Under the pieces are notes generated by a model. The model ran no database searches and was not told the origin of the DNA. It was given only the letters and a program-made list of their open reading frames with translations. A stretch of DNA of 38,470 nucleotides from JAPXRI01 sp033813635 (GTDB taxonomy: Bacteria > Bacillota > Clostridia > Oscillospirales > QAMX01). The DNA is taken from positions 1 through 38,470 of the forward strand of contig JAPXRI010000027.1 of assembly GCA_033813635.1 (NCBI GenBank), given 5' to 3'. Below, piece after piece: positions 23,044 to 30,588 of this stretch (its first letter is position 1; every line of letters starts with the position of its first letter). The position numbers and the translations under genes were made by a program.

Positions 23044-24807
23044 CTACTTTGCGGGGGATTTTTCACCCGCGGCAATGATCTCGAGCAGGTGATTGTACTC
23101 GGGAGAGGTCTTCTGGAGCTCCTCGTGTGTTCCGAGCGCGGCCATGCTTCCGTCCTCGTTTAGCAGCAGGACGCGGTCCGCAAGGCTTGCCGCGGCGATA
23201 CGGTGAGTGACGATAATCGTAGTGCAGTTTTTAAGGTATCCGCGCAGGCTGGTCAGAATTTCATGTTCCGTCTCGGAGTCGACCGCCGACAGGCAGTCGT
23301 CCAGAAGCAGAAGCGACGGCTTTCTTGAAAGAGCCCTGGCAATGGAGATCCTCTGCTTCTGCCCGCCAGAGAGCGTCATGCCGCGTTCGCCGACGACCGT
23401 GTCGTAGTTTTTTTCAAATTCCATGATGCTGTCGTGCACGGCCGCGGTTTTCGCAGCGTTCACGGCGTCTTCCTGGGTGACGCGCTCGTCGTAGAACGTG
23501 ATATTACTCATAATCGTATCGGAAAAGAGAAAGGTTTCCTGCGGAACATAGGCGATTGAGCCCCGGAGCACGTTCAGCGGAATGCTCGCGGGCTCGTGCC
23601 CGGATATTTTAATCGTACCGACGGGCGGCTCCCACATCCTCATCAAAAGACTCAGCAGCGTAGATTTCCCGCTTCCGGTCGCGCCCATAACGGCGAGGAC
23701 CCCGCCGGGCTCCAGATGAAAGCTGATGCTTTTCAAAACGTCGGTGTCCGTGCCGGGGTAGCGGAATGTCAGGTTTACGATGCGTATATCGATCGGGTCG
23801 AGGCTCGTGATAGACATATCGGCGCTTTCGTCGGTAATCGTCGGCTTGGCGGTGAGAATTGTGTCCATACGCTGCATTGAGACGAGGCCGCGCTGCCATA
23901 TCTGGATGATTCTGCTGATCCTCGATATCGGGTTCAAAAGGTAGGCGATGTAGGTGTTGAAAGTGACGAATTCGCCGAGCGTAATCTGGCCATTGATGAC
24001 CATTTTCCCGCCGAAATACAAAAAAAGCGAAAAGATGATGCCGAAAACAAGCGACGATACGGGGTTGATAAACGCCCAAACCTTTACAAGCTCGATTTCG
24101 GCCTTCCATTTGGCTCTGCTCAGCCTGTTAAAGTGCGCGTTCTCGCTTTTTTCCTGCGCGAATGCCTTTATTACGCGGATGCCGGTGATGTTTTCCTGCA
24201 CCTTCTCCGCGATGTCGGAGATTGAGCGCTGAACCTCGGCGAATTTAATCCGCATCAGCTTGCGGAGCTTTATCAGCAGATAGAGCAAAAACGGGAGCGG
24301 TATAACCGCGATAAGCGTCAGGCCAAGTTTTGTCGTGGTAATCATGTAGCCTATAGTGACCGCGTTGATCGTCAGCACGTCGACGATTCCGGTTAGGCCG
24401 TTGCCGAGCATCATGCGCACGGCCTGCGCGTCGACGATGCTTTTGGTTATCAGGTCGCCGGTGTTGTTTTTAACATAATAGTCAGCCGAGAGCTTTTGCA
24501 GGTGGGAAAAAAGCGCGTGGCGGAGATAAAGTTCTATCGACCTGGTAAAGCCGAAAATAAGGTAGCGCCAGATAAACTTCGCGATAAACGTACCTGCCGC
24601 GCAGCAGACCATCAGGATCAAAACGCGCGGCAGGCTTTCCGAAAGGGCTTGTTGGGATTTCGCGTCATCGATGATATCAATCGCGTTGCCGAGCAGGCGC
24701 GGCAGAGCGGTCGCGAGCACAGTCGAGGCGACCACGAAAATAACGCCGGCGAGATACCGGAGGCCGTGCTTTTTGAAGTAATTCAGGATGATATCCTTAC
24801 TGCGCAT
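23044..24807 (-). CDS. ABC exporter half-transporter A (heterodimeric, degenerate site)
   Basis: 587 residues, TM domain (15-310) plus ATPase domain. Walker A GATGSGKST (375-383), canonical signature LSGGQ (479-483), Walker B LLLLDD (499-504) where Asp504 replaces the catalytic Glu, and H-loop VTHRIA. The Asp substitution marks the degenerate nucleotide site of heterodimeric type IV exporters. It is followed closely by the complementary half-transporter and preceded by a histidine phosphatase gene 9 bases away, so all three form one operon from the promoter at 25587-25615. Confidence 0.93.
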   Translation of the reverse strand: MRSKDIILNYFKKHGLRYLAGVIFVVASTVLATALPRLLGNAIDIIDDAKSQQALSESLPRVLILMVCCAAGTFIAKFIWRYLIFGFTRSIELYLRHALFSHLQKLSADYYVKNNTGDLITKSIVDAQAVRMMLGNGLTGIVDVLTINAVTIGYMITTTKLGLTLIAVIPLPFLLYLLIKLRKLMRIKFAEVQRSISDIAEKVQENITGIRVIKAFAQEKSENAHFNRLSRAKWKAEIELVKVWAFINPVSSLVFGIIFSLFLYFGGKMVINGQITLGEFVTFNTYIAYLLNPISRISRIIQIWQRGLVSMQRMDTILTAKPTITDESADMSITSLDPIDIRIVNLTFRYPGTDTDVLKSISFHLEPGGVLAVMGATGSGKSTLLSLLMRMWEPPVGTIKISGHEPASIPLNVLRGSIAYVPQETFLFSDTIMSNITFYDERVTQEDAVNAAKTAAVHDSIMEFEKNYDTVVGERGMTLSGGQKQRISIARALSRKPSLLLLDDCLSAVDSETEHEILTSLRGYLKNCTTIIVTHRIAAASLADRVLLLNEDGSMAALGTHEELQKTSPEYNHLLEIIAAGEKSPAK

Positions 24808-24816
24808 AAAAAATGA

Positions 24817-25467
24817 TCAGATCCTTTCGTTGAGCGCGTGCTGATACAGATGAGCGACATCGTTTGAAAAGGCGAGCTTGGTACGGATATACCCGTTTTC
24901 CCGGATGTATTTCACAAGCGTAAGCCCGGTATTGTCCTGGGAATAGCTGAAATAATCGGGCAGGGGCAGGTCAAGGGCGGCGGTAATCAGCTTTGTGTTG
25001 AACGACCCGTGCGCCACAAGGAGGACGTTCTCGTCGCCCTGAAATCTATCGCGCACATATCCGATAACCCTATGAGCGCGAGCGAGCTTGGCCGGTCTGT
25101 CCTCGGGTTCGAGGAACGCGTTCCCGCCGGCTGGTGTCGGAATTTCCGGGTAAACCGCGGTTTCGCATAGTTGCTTCAATCTATCGAACGGCAATCCGCA
25201 GTAACCCGGCTCCGTGTCGTCCTCCATTATATCCGGAAGGAGCTCGACCACCGCCTGACCTTCCGGCTGGCGGATTGCGACCTCGTTCGCGGTTGTGAGC
25301 GCGCGGACCAGGGGGCTTGAAATAATGCAGTCGAATTTGAGCTTTGAAAGCCTCTCGCCGAGATACCTTGCCTGAAGCAGCCCGAGCTCCGTCAGCCCGG
25401 GATCCGGGCCGTCCTGCGTCCCCGTATTTCCGCATGACTGCGCGTGCCGCGCTATGTAAAGCTGCAT
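24817..25467 (-). CDS. Histidine phosphatase (phosphoglycerate mutase-like)
   Basis: 216 residues. The catalytic motif is YIARHAQS with His8 (RHA instead of the usual RHG), a second arginine lies in SSPLVRALTTA, and the late His is in VLLVAHGSFN. These are the phosphate-pocket residues of the family. It is probably a phosphatase for a small metabolite and not the glycolytic mutase, which is longer and carries other loops. I chose the ATG at 25467 with GGAG six bases upstream; an ATG four codons earlier has no good site. It lies 9 bases before the ABC exporter pair and may be cotranscribed with it. The substrate is unknown. Confidence 0.85.
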   Translation of the reverse strand: MQLYIARHAQSCGNTGTQDGPDPGLTELGLLQARYLGERLSKLKFDCIISSPLVRALTTANEVAIRQPEGQAVVELLPDIMEDDTEPGYCGLPFDRLKQLCETAVYPEIPTPAGGNAFLEPEDRPAKLARAHRVIGYVRDRFQGDENVLLVAHGSFNTKLITAALDLPLPDYFSYSQDNTGLTLVKYIRENGYIRTKLAFSNDVAHLYQHALNERI

Positions 25468-25586
25468 ACCGATCTCCATTCCGCCGCGAAAAAGGCGGCT
25501 AAAACATTAAGTAAAAATCACACTCGTTTGTCTAAACACGCGCTTTTCTCTGATTGCCGTTTCCTTTTATATATGCCACGGTTCTT

Positions 25587-25615
25587 ATATTACTACCTTT
25601 TTTTATAATTTTCAA
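25587..25615 (-). promoter_or_regulatory. Promoter of the phosphatase / ABC exporter operon
   Basis: On the minus strand TTGAAA (25610-25615), 17 bases, TAATAT (25587-25592). The leader would be about 110 bases and contains a small CCGCC/GGCGG hairpin near the start codon. Confidence 0.65.
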
Positions 25616-25834
25616 TATGCCAAAGCAGGGGAAAAACAGGAAAAATATGGCTGTATAGACTAAATAACGAACAATTTTAAGGAAATAAAAAACGCACAAA
25701 ACAGAGCGTTTGACTGATATTTATTACCTTGCCGGCAAATATGATTTTTCACCGGAGCCTGTTTTTTAGCCTATGCCGATCTGTGATAAAAAAATTCGTC
25801 ATATTAGACAAAAAGCCCGCGCCGGGTATTTTTA
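25616..25834. other. AT-rich divergent intergenic region
   Basis: Between the two outward-facing promoters I see no gene, RNA gene or repeat. The sequence is AT-rich compared with the coding parts and holds no convincing operator. Confidence 0.5.
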
Positions 25835-25863
25835 TTGACAGCTTACTGAGAGTGTATTATACT
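25835..25863 (+). promoter_or_regulatory. Promoter of the lplA operon
   Basis: TTGACA (25835-25840), 17 bases, TATACT (25858-25863), 47 bases before the lplA start. One base away from consensus. Confidence 0.88.
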
Positions 25864-25910
25864 TTTTACATTCGAAGTGTGTAAATTCCTGTTAAAAAGA
25901 GGTCGCACCG

Positions 25911-26879
25911 ATGAGCTATATCTATCGTTCATATTCAAACGACCCGTTTTCAAACATCGCGACGGAGGAGATCTACTGTTCCGTCGCGGCGAAGACCGGC
26001 CGGCCGGTGCTGTACCTCTGGAAAAACGGCGGCTGCGTCGTAATCGGCAGAAATCAAAATCCGTGGGCGGAGTGCGATATTCGCGCGATGGAGGCGGACG
26101 GCGTGAAGCTTGTCCGCAGGAAAACCGGCGGCGGCGCGGTCTACCACGATCTCGGCAACCTGAACTACTCGTTTTGCATGCCGAGCGATATCTACGACGA
26201 AAAAAGGCAATACGCCGTGATCGTCTCCGCGCTTTTGTCGCTCGGGATAAAGGCCGAACTGAACGGCCGGAACGATATCACGGTAGATGGCCGGAAGATA
26301 TCGGGGAGCGCTTTTCTGCACAGAAAAGAGGCGTCCCTGCACCACGGGACGCTGCTGGTGGACAGCGAGCTGTCGGTTTTCGCGCGGTACCTGACGCCGT
26401 CGGCGGATAAGCTCGCCGGCAAGGGGGTCAAATCCGTTTCGGCGAGGGTTGCGAACCTAAAACAATTTTGCGCCAATATAACCCCGGACGCGGTCGCGGA
26501 GGCGGTAAGGGCGGAATTTGAAAAGGTGTACGGCAGGGCCGAAACGCCCCCGGAGCACGACGAAAAAGAGCTGTCCGCGCTGCGGAGCGAATATGAGTCC
26601 TGGGATTTTCGTTTCGGGAGGACGCCACCGTTCGAGACCACGCTCGACACGCGCCTTCCGTTCGGAAAGCTGACCATCGGGCTTGCCGTAGAGAAGGGGA
26701 TCGTCTGCGATTGCCGCGTATGGTCGGATATGCTAAAGCCCGATTTCCCGGCTCTTCTGGAGGAGGCGCTAAAGGGCGTTATATTTGATAAAAGCGCGCT
26801 CGCCTTGGCGGCCAAAGAAATAAAAATCGAGCCGGAGGCGCGCTTGACCGCGGAATGGCTCTCCGGCTGCGAAATCTAA
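25911..26879 (+). CDS. lplA: Lipoate-protein ligase
   Basis: 322 residues. LplA activates free lipoate with ATP and attaches it to the lysine of lipoyl domains (2-oxo acid dehydrogenases, glycine cleavage H protein). Motifs: WKNGGCVVIGRNQN (37-50), the nucleotide/lipoate loop RRKTGGGAVYHDLGN (69-83), VDGRKISGSA with the substrate lysine Lys129, and LHHGTLLVD (143-151). A C-terminal accessory domain (about 235-322) is present, the long single-chain form. The start follows AGAGGT with 7 bases of spacing. First gene of lplA-araM-araL; no lipoyl-carrying protein is in the window. Confidence 0.93.
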   Translation: MSYIYRSYSNDPFSNIATEEIYCSVAAKTGRPVLYLWKNGGCVVIGRNQNPWAECDIRAMEADGVKLVRRKTGGGAVYHDLGNLNYSFCMPSDIYDEKRQYAVIVSALLSLGIKAELNGRNDITVDGRKISGSAFLHRKEASLHHGTLLVDSELSVFARYLTPSADKLAGKGVKSVSARVANLKQFCANITPDAVAEAVRAEFEKVYGRAETPPEHDEKELSALRSEYESWDFRFGRTPPFETTLDTRLPFGKLTIGLAVEKGIVCDCRVWSDMLKPDFPALLEEALKGVIFDKSALALAAKEIKIEPEARLTAEWLSGCEI

Positions 26880-26904
26880 CAGTAAAAATCAGAGAGGTAT
26901 CGGA

Positions 26905-28194
26905 ATGCTTGACTTGGAAAAAATCGAGAAATCCCTCAAAAACTGCCCCTGCGGGAGAGAGCACAAGATCAATATCCGCACGCTGGAGATTGGGGAAAAC
27001 ATAACGGAGGATATCGGGAGTATCCTGAGGGATTCGGGCTTTGCCGGAAAGATTTCAATCGTTTGGGATAAAAACACTAAGAAGGCCGCGGAAGGCGTAG
27101 ACGAGTCCGTCAGGAGCGCCGGCTTAACACCCGTCTATACGGAGTTTGACGACCTGCGCCTCGCCGACATGGCTTCGGCGGAACGCGTGGAGAACGATAT
27201 ATCGCGGGAAGGCTCGGCCTGCGTCTTATCCGTCGGCACCGGGTCTCTGAACGACATCTGCAGGATCACAGCGGCGAAGCTGGGCATTCCCTTTGCGATA
27301 TACGCGACCGCGCCGTCGATGGACGGCTTTGCGTCGGTGATGGCGCCGATCACGATAAACGGCTTTAAGCGGACGTATCCGGCCAAGGCGCCGGAGGTAA
27401 TCGCGGCCGACACCCGGGTGCTCGCCAAAAGTCCGGCGGTGCTCAAGGCCGCCGGTCTCGGGGACCTGCTGGGGAAATACACCGCCCACGCGGACTGGGA
27501 GATATCGACGCTGACCACCGGCGAATACTACTGCGGCGCGATCGCGAAGCTCACCCGGGACGCCGTAGACCGTGCGGTGGCGTTGACAAGGCAAAACGAC
27601 ACGTCGTCGGCGGAGTACGGCGGGGCGCTGATGGAGGCCCTTGTTTTATCCGGTCTGGCGATGCTTCTGTCCGGCTGCACGCGGCCCGCTTCGGGCGCGG
27701 AGCACCACCTCGCCCATTTCTGGGAGATGAAATACGCCCTCGAGGGCAGAGAGCAGGTCTATCACGGCAAAAAGGTCGGCATCGCCACGGGAATCGTCGC
27801 CGATATTTACAACGAGCTCGCTGAGGTTTCGTCAGTGAGGGAAGTCCGCAGGGAGATCGACACGGAGACGCTGTCGCGGGTTTTCGGCTCTCTCTGGAAC
27901 GAGGCGGTCAAGGAAAACGTTCCGAACCCCCTCGACTCTGTAAAGCCGGGGATGGTTGAGGACAACTGGGATAATATCAGAAACTCCCTAAGGAAAGTCC
28001 CGAAGGGGGACGAGATAAGGGCTCTGATCAGAAAAGCCGGAGGCGAGGCTACCTGCGCGGAGGCGGGGATCCCGAGTGAGCTTGAGAGGCAGGGCATGCT
28101 CTACGGCCGGTACGCGCGCTTTCGCATTACAATGATGAGGCTTCTGGACAGGATAGACTATGTCCCGGAATACAACTCAAGCTACGGTGAATAG
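26905..28194 (+). CDS. araM: sn-glycerol-1-phosphate dehydrogenase (AraM/EgsA-like)
   Basis: 429 residues of the iron-alcohol-dehydrogenase superfamily. The enzyme reduces DHAP to sn-glycerol-1-phosphate using NAD(P)H. Motifs: GTGSLNDICR (111-120) of the nucleotide fold, APSMDGFAS (136-144), AGLGDLLGKYTAHADW (183-198, metal ligand Asp187), SGAEHHLAHFWEMK (263-276) and HGKKVGIATG (287-296) for the metal-binding histidines. Length and motifs fit the bacterial AraM group. RBS AGAGAGGT. It lies 25 bases after lplA and is followed by a HAD-IIA phosphatase, the same neighbour as araL beside araM in Bacillus, but no arabinose genes are present. Function by family; product chirality is not provable here. 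Confidence 0.9.
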   Translation: MLDLEKIEKSLKNCPCGREHKINIRTLEIGENITEDIGSILRDSGFAGKISIVWDKNTKKAAEGVDESVRSAGLTPVYTEFDDLRLADMASAERVENDISREGSACVLSVGTGSLNDICRITAAKLGIPFAIYATAPSMDGFASVMAPITINGFKRTYPAKAPEVIAADTRVLAKSPAVLKAAGLGDLLGKYTAHADWEISTLTTGEYYCGAIAKLTRDAVDRAVALTRQNDTSSAEYGGALMEALVLSGLAMLLSGCTRPASGAEHHLAHFWEMKYALEGREQVYHGKKVGIATGIVADIYNELAEVSSVREVRREIDTETLSRVFGSLWNEAVKENVPNPLDSVKPGMVEDNWDNIRNSLRKVPKGDEIRALIRKAGGEATCAEAGIPSELERQGMLYGRYARFRITMMRLLDRIDYVPEYNSSYGE

Positions 28195-28198
28195 GCAG

Positions 28199-28999
28199 AT
28201 GGAAAAGGATATAAGGCGCGTTAAAAATTTTCTGCTGGATATGGACGGCACGATCTATCTCGGAAGCAGGCTTTTTCCCGGCACGCTGCCCTTATTGGAA
28301 AAGCTGAAAAAAACCGGCCGGAGAGCGCTGTTTCTTACGAACAACTCCTCGATGTCGCCGGCGGACTACGCGGCGAAGCTCTGCCGCATGGGCATTCAGG
28401 CCGAGCCGGGGGATGTGTTCACCTCGGGGGACGCCGCGGCGGCGTATTTGAAAAAGCACCTCCCGGGCGGAAAAAGAGTGTTTCTGCTCGGAACGCCTTC
28501 GCTTGAAAAGCAGATGAGGGACGAAGGCTTTGACATTATTAACGGGAACCCGGAGACCGAGCCGGACCTTGTGCTTCTGGGATTTGATAAGACGCTGACC
28601 TACGAAAAAATCATGCTTGCGTGCCGGCATATCTCCCGCGGCGCGCCGTTTTACGCGACGCATCCAGACCTTGTCTGCCCGGTGGAGGACGGTTTCATTC
28701 CGGACGCCGGGGCGATGATTAAAATGTTCGAGGCCGCGGCGGGCGTTTCGCCCACCGTTATCGGGAAGCCGAGGAAGGCCATGGCCGAGGCCGTGTTCGA
28801 GCGGTGCGGGTTTTTGCCGGAACAGACCGCGATGGTCGGCGACAGGCTTGCAACCGATATCGCGTTCGCCAACCAGTCGGGCATTTACGCGGTGCTCGTC
28901 CTGAGCGGCGAGACAGACCTGGCGGCCTACCGGGCGCAGAACGAGGTATGGGCGGACTTTATATACCCCTCCGTGTCGGAACTCTGCGCCGCGCTGTAA
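28199..28999 (+). CDS. HAD-IIA phosphatase (AraL/NagD-like)
   Basis: 266 residues. HAD motif I is LLDMDGTIY (Asp14, Asp16), motif II FLTNNS, motif III GKPRKAMAEAV and motif IV MVGDRLATDI; the cap between motifs II and III is the IIA type (about 85-185). Family members dephosphorylate small sugar or glycerol phosphates. I prefer the ATG at 28199, four bases after the AraM-like stop, since it gives the usual 10-residue lead to motif I; an ATG at 28160 overlapping the upstream gene is possible. With the AraM-like enzyme it could act on a glycerol-1-phosphate-derived compound; that is an inference. Confidence 0.88.
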   Translation: MEKDIRRVKNFLLDMDGTIYLGSRLFPGTLPLLEKLKKTGRRALFLTNNSSMSPADYAAKLCRMGIQAEPGDVFTSGDAAAAYLKKHLPGGKRVFLLGTPSLEKQMRDEGFDIINGNPETEPDLVLLGFDKTLTYEKIMLACRHISRGAPFYATHPDLVCPVEDGFIPDAGAMIKMFEAAAGVSPTVIGKPRKAMAEAVFERCGFLPEQTAMVGDRLATDIAFANQSGIYAVLVLSGETDLAAYRAQNEVWADFIYPSVSELCAAL

Positions 29000-29103
29000 A
29001 AGCGCTGAAACGAAAACCGAGAAAAACGGAGAAATAAAGAGCGCGGATGCGATATCAAAAGAAAACGGAAGATTTACATATACTTTTCCGTAGAATATAT
29101 AAC

Positions 29104-29119
29104 ACATTCATAGGAATGT
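29104..29119. promoter_or_regulatory. Palindromic candidate operator
   Basis: ACATTC-ATAG-GAATGT, a perfect 6-bp inverted repeat immediately upstream of the -35 of the DUF1836 gene. Position suggests a regulator site, perhaps for autoregulation. Confidence 0.4.
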
Positions 29120-29122
29120 TTA

Positions 29123-29151
29123 TTGCATAAATGTGAATGCTATGCTATCAT
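29123..29151 (+). promoter_or_regulatory. Promoter of the DUF1836 gene
   Basis: TTGCAT (29123-29128), 17 bases, TATCAT (29146-29151) with a TGN extended -10, 33 bases before the start codon. Confidence 0.7.
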
Positions 29152-29184
29152 ATACCCACAAACAGTATATGGGAGGTGAGTTTC

Positions 29185-29742
29185 ATGATAGCGCCCGGGA
29201 CCGTTATGGACGTGTCGGCGGCGGAAAGCTTAAATCCGCTTGAGGGGATTCCGAAAATCATATGGGAAAAAGGCGGGCTGATGCTCGGACAGCTTAAAAA
29301 GCTGACCGGGCTCGACGCGCCGGCGGTGCAGAATTGGATAAACAGGGGATATGTCGCGCCGCCGAGGAATAAGTATTATTCGAAGGATGCCTGCGCGAGG
29401 ATTCTGATTATCAACGCGCTGCGGGAGAGCCTGAAGCTGGAGCAGATCACCGAGCTGATATCGTACGTCAACGGTTCCCTCGTGGATGCGTCGGACGACC
29501 TGATAGCGGACAGCGACCTCTACGCGCTTTTCTGCGCTATCGTATCCCGGCTTTACGATAATCTGTACATTACGGATACGGAGATCAAAAGAAAAATCGA
29601 TGATCTGACGGAAGAATATCAAAACAGCGGAGCGAGAGAACGGATACGCAAGGTGCTGACGCTGATGTGCGTCTGCTATCAGTCGATTCTGATCAAAAGA
29701 AGGGTGGAAGGGCTCATATCCGAGCTCGACGGCAGAAGATAG
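29185..29742 (+). CDS. DUF1836 domain protein, MerR-like DNA-binding
   Basis: 185 residues from the ATG at 29185 (GGGAGGTGAG at 29171-29180). Residues 33-65 read LGQLKKLTGL..VQNWINRGYV then APPRNKYYSKDA: a winged helix-turn-helix with the DUF1836 pattern, resembling MerR N-terminal domains. The rest is helical (KLEQITELISYVNG onwards) without a visible ligand motif. DUF1836 proteins are found in Firmicutes and are thought to be transcription factors. An upstream palindrome could be its operator. The NfeD-like gene starts 69 bases downstream, so it may regulate or accompany nfeD-flotillin, though no direct evidence exists. Confidence 0.82.
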   Translation: MIAPGTVMDVSAAESLNPLEGIPKIIWEKGGLMLGQLKKLTGLDAPAVQNWINRGYVAPPRNKYYSKDACARILIINALRESLKLEQITELISYVNGSLVDASDDLIADSDLYALFCAIVSRLYDNLYITDTEIKRKIDDLTEEYQNSGARERIRKVLTLMCVCYQSILIKRRVEGLISELDGRR

Positions 29743-29811
29743 GCGGTCCGCGGCGAAGCTTAAAGATTAACGTCGCGGCGCAAAAAAGACGACGCCGGGA
29801 AAGGGATTACT

Positions 29812-30522
29812 ATGGTCGATTTTTTTAAATCACTGTCGCTTTTTCAGCAGATTGTTTTTGCAATCGTAGCGCCTGCCACGGTTATTCTGTTTTTGCAGTT
29901 CCTTTTGCTGCTGATCGGGCTCGGGAGCAGCGACGCCGATACGGACGCGGACACCTCCGGCCTTGACGGGGAGGCGGGGACGGACGGCGCGCCGGAATGC
30001 GACGCCGACTGCGACTGCGGCGGAATTGACCACGCGGACGGGCATGATATAGACCAGTCCGACAGCGAGAGCGGGCATGAGCCCTACACAGCGGGGCTGG
30101 GTCTGAAACTCTTTACGCTGCGGGGCATTCTCGCGTTTCTTGCCATCGGAGGCTGGACGGCGTTGCTTGTCAGCCTGGCTGACTCGGTGTTCTGGTCCAT
30201 CGTCGCCGGACTGCTCGCAGGCGCGCTAGCCGATATCGTGTACGGCCTTCTGCTGAGGTCGATGACGAAGCTGAGCGAAAGCGGCAACCTCGACATCCGG
30301 AACGCGATAGGCAAGACAGGAGAGGTCTACATCCCAGTACCGCCCCGCAGAAGCGGCTTCGGCAAGGTGAACATAACGCTTCAGGGGCGGTTCTGCGAGC
30401 TTGACGCCCTGTCGGACAGCGGAGAGACGATTCGCACCGGCAGCAAGGTCTGGGTTACGGGCGTCGAGGGTAATTCTCTAGTAGTCCTGCCGGAGGAGAC
30501 CGGCGCGGACCGTAAAAGTTAG
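29812..30522 (+). CDS. NfeD-like membrane protein (YuaF type)
   Basis: 236 residues. TM helices at about 13-36, 104-123 and 124-147. A C-terminal OB-fold NfeD domain spans roughly 163-227 (IGKTGEVYIPVPPRRSGFGK, then SKVWVTGVEGNSLVVLP). Between TM1 and TM2 lies a 60-residue acidic segment (39-98) rich in Asp, Gly, His and Cys, with CDADCDCGG at its centre; I do not know it from other NfeD proteins. The gene directly precedes a flotillin, as yuaF precedes yuaG (floT) in Bacillus. NfeD proteins are thought to assist assembly of flotillin in membrane microdomains. There is no N-terminal protease domain, so this is the short form. Confidence 0.88.
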   Translation: MVDFFKSLSLFQQIVFAIVAPATVILFLQFLLLLIGLGSSDADTDADTSGLDGEAGTDGAPECDADCDCGGIDHADGHDIDQSDSESGHEPYTAGLGLKLFTLRGILAFLAIGGWTALLVSLADSVFWSIVAGLLAGALADIVYGLLLRSMTKLSESGNLDIRNAIGKTGEVYIPVPPRRSGFGKVNITLQGRFCELDALSDSGETIRTGSKVWVTGVEGNSLVVLPEETGADRKS

Positions 30523-30536
30523 TTTTTACAGCAACA

Positions 30537-30566
30537 GCGGCCTGAAAGACGGTGCTTTAGGGCCGC
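30537..30566 (+). other. Intercistronic hairpin between nfeD-like gene and flotillin
   Basis: GCGGCCTGAAAG (30537-30548) pairs with CTTTAGGGCCGC (30555-30566) around ACGGTG, with one wobble and one mismatch. No U tract follows; the flotillin ribosome binding site comes right after. It may adjust relative expression of the two genes. Confidence 0.5.
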
Positions 30567-30588
30567 AAGGAAAGGAAGGTTAATAGAT

